Part shown: piece after piece, positions 8,806 to 9,427 of the stretch | How positions within the stretch are numbered: the stretch's first letter is position 1 | How the letters are laid out: each line of letters starts with the position of its first letter | Source: Chloroflexota bacterium | GTDB lineage: Bacteria > Chloroflexota > Limnocylindria > Limnocylindrales > CSP1-4 | Length of the DNA: 9,427 nucleotides | Assembly (NCBI GenBank): GCA_021812735.1 | Contig: JAKAMV010000326.1 | Coordinates: 1 to 9,427 of the forward strand | Reading direction: 5' to 3' | Notes under the pieces: generated by a model | What the model saw: the letters and a program-made list of their open reading frames with translations, nothing else | Database searches by the model: none | What the model was told of the DNA's origin: nothing | Translations under genes and position numbers: made by a program

Positions 8806-8828
8806 GACCCGACGGGCACGTCCGGGTC
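8806..8828 (+). terminator. Hairpin just after the XRE gene
   Basis: GACCCGACG at 8806-8814 pairs with CGTCCGGGTC at 8819-8828, a 9-bp stem with one bulged base and a GGCA loop. It begins 15 nt after the XRE stop, so it may contribute to 3'-end formation. There is no T-run. Confidence 0.4.
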
Positions 8829-8837
8829 TCGGGGACA

Positions 8838-8870
8838 GCGAACGCCGGTCTTGCAGGGGCCGGCGTTCGC
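8838..8870. terminator. Perfect 11-bp hairpin, likely bidirectional terminator
   Basis: GCGAACGCCGG at 8838-8848 is the exact reverse complement of CCGGCGTTCGC at 8860-8870, with an 11-nt loop. It sits between the convergent XRE gene and the minus-strand gene, where a terminator serving both is expected. Only GATTCCC follows on the + side, so it lacks a proper U-tract, as is frequent in GC-rich genomes. Confidence 0.65.
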
Positions 8871-8874
8871 GATT

Positions 8875-8934
8875 CCCCCGCCCGGCACGCCCCCGCCCGG
8901 CACGCCCCCGCCCGCCGCCCCCGCCCGCCGCCCC
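8875..8934. repeat. GC tandem repeat between convergent genes
   Basis: Two exact 15-nt units CCCCCGCCCGGCACG (8875-8889, 8890-8904) are followed by two exact 13-nt units CCCCCGCCCGCCG (8905-8917, 8918-8930) and a partial CCCC. It touches the stop codon of the minus-strand gene. It looks like a slippage-prone minisatellite that has diverged into two unit types. The units are too short and unspaced for a CRISPR array. Confidence 0.75.
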
Positions 8935-9427
8935 TACCGGGCGACGGCCAGCCGCGACGGCGCGTAGACGGAGATGACGCGGCGGCTGCCGGCGCGGAAG
9001 CGCTCCACCAGCTGCATCGTGGCCGGCGGGAAGGCGTCGTCCAGCCAGCGGTCCTCGGCCGGGCCGCCGCACCCGAAGCCGGTGGCGCCGTCGAACAGCG
9101 GATCGCACACGATCGTCACCACGCCAGCCTCGAGGCCTCCCACGCTCACCGGCTCGGCGATCTTGGGCTCGAGCGGGAAGCCCCGCCGCTCGAGCGGGAA
9201 CCGCATCGCGTCGTCGGGCTTGAAGGTGGGCAGGCTCGCCAGCAGCCGCGGCTCGCCGGTCGGCCAGCCCGCGTCCACGACCTCGATCACGTGGGCCGCC
9301 GCGGCATCGGCGAGCCGCCAGCCGCCGTCCGGCGAGACCGCCGGGGGCCATGCGGACACCGCGACTGCGGCGAGGCCCGCGACCAGCGCCGCGGAGACCA
9401 CGGGCCCGACGACGCGGGCCGCCCCGC
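8934..9427 (-). CDS. Hypothetical protein with a hydrophobic N-terminal segment (5' end outside window)
   Basis: I do not recognise this family. The frame stays open to the window edge, so at least 163 residues are visible and the true start is probably beyond it; GTG at 9399-9401 is only one possible start. Near the visible N-terminus a hydrophobic run (VVSAALVAGLAAVAVSAW) looks like a signal peptide or single membrane anchor, preceded by an Arg. The rest appears soluble, probably exported. It contains HVIEVVDAGWPTGEPRL and later CDPLFDGATGFGCGG, whose two cysteines, 12 residues apart, could form a disulfide outside the cell. It ends SRLAVAR before TAG (complement of 8934-8936). Third-position GC is high, which supports real coding. 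It converges on the XRE gene and is read from unseen upstream DNA. Confidence 0.7.
   Translation of the reverse strand, partial: GAARVVGPVVSAALVAGLAAVAVSAWPPAVSPDGGWRLADAAAAHVIEVVDAGWPTGEPRLLASLPTFKPDDAMRFPLERRGFPLEPKIAEPVSVGGLEAGVVTIVCDPLFDGATGFGCGGPAEDRWLDDAFPPATMQLVERFRAGSRRVISVYAPSRLAVAR

Noticed and set aside
8875..8934. Possible CRISPR array
   Set aside because: Repeat units are 13-15 nt, directly abutting and without unique spacers, and no cas gene is nearby; it is a simple tandem repeat.
8161..8967. 268-codon + strand frame across the XRE gene and the tandem repeat
   Set aside because: Its middle is a frame-shifted reading of the XRE gene and its end translates the GC repeat (PPPGTPPPGTPPP); no independent coding evidence.

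Overview
The window is about 9.4 kb of very GC-rich bacterial DNA. Codons in the real genes end almost always in G or C. It is gene-dense and nearly all on the + strand. It opens inside the F1 sector of an F-type ATP synthase operon: the 3' end of atpA, then complete atpG, atpD and atpC. This runs directly into a cell-envelope block: murA, an mreB/mbl-type actin, a PHP-domain metal hydrolase and a multi-membrane-spanning protein of the lysylphosphatidylglycerol-synthase TM / UPF0104 (AglD-like) family. An XRE-type helix-turn-helix regulator with a proline-rich tail follows. A convergent, incomplete minus-strand gene with a hydrophobic N-terminal segment closes the window. The atp-murA-mbl order, the style of the beta and MreB sequences and the high GC suggest a high-GC Chloroflexota-like lineage (perhaps Limnocylindria/Ellin6529-type). 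This is an impression from sequence, not a phylogeny; an unusual actinobacterium is not excluded.

Layout: atpA (partial, 2-541); 153-nt spacer with short GC repeats; atpG (695-1555); atpD (1585-2997); an unusually long 322-nt spacer; atpC (3320-3748); murA (3751-5082, 2 nt after atpC); 83-nt spacer with a strong hairpin and a possible near-leaderless promoter; mreB (5166-6167); PHP gene (6221-6928, GTG start), overlapping the membrane-protein gene (6928-8046) by TGATG; 190-nt spacer; XRE regulator (8237-8791); a 142-nt convergent intergenic region with two hairpins and a GC tandem repeat; partial minus-strand gene (8934-9427).

The ATP synthase genes build the catalytic F1 head. MurA makes the first committed peptidoglycan precursor and the MreB-type filament would position wall synthesis, so energy production and envelope growth sit side by side. 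The PHP hydrolase and the flippase-like membrane protein are translationally coupled and probably act together, but their substrates cannot be read from the sequence.

The most notable points are two. First, MurA has Asp instead of Cys at the fosfomycin-target position, predicting intrinsic fosfomycin insensitivity. Second, a foldback-like element with imperfect arms of about 48 bp lies between atpD and atpC, and its core also occurs between atpA and atpG. No convincing wholly novel multi-gene system (defence, CRISPR, phage) is visible; most of the window is core housekeeping DNA.
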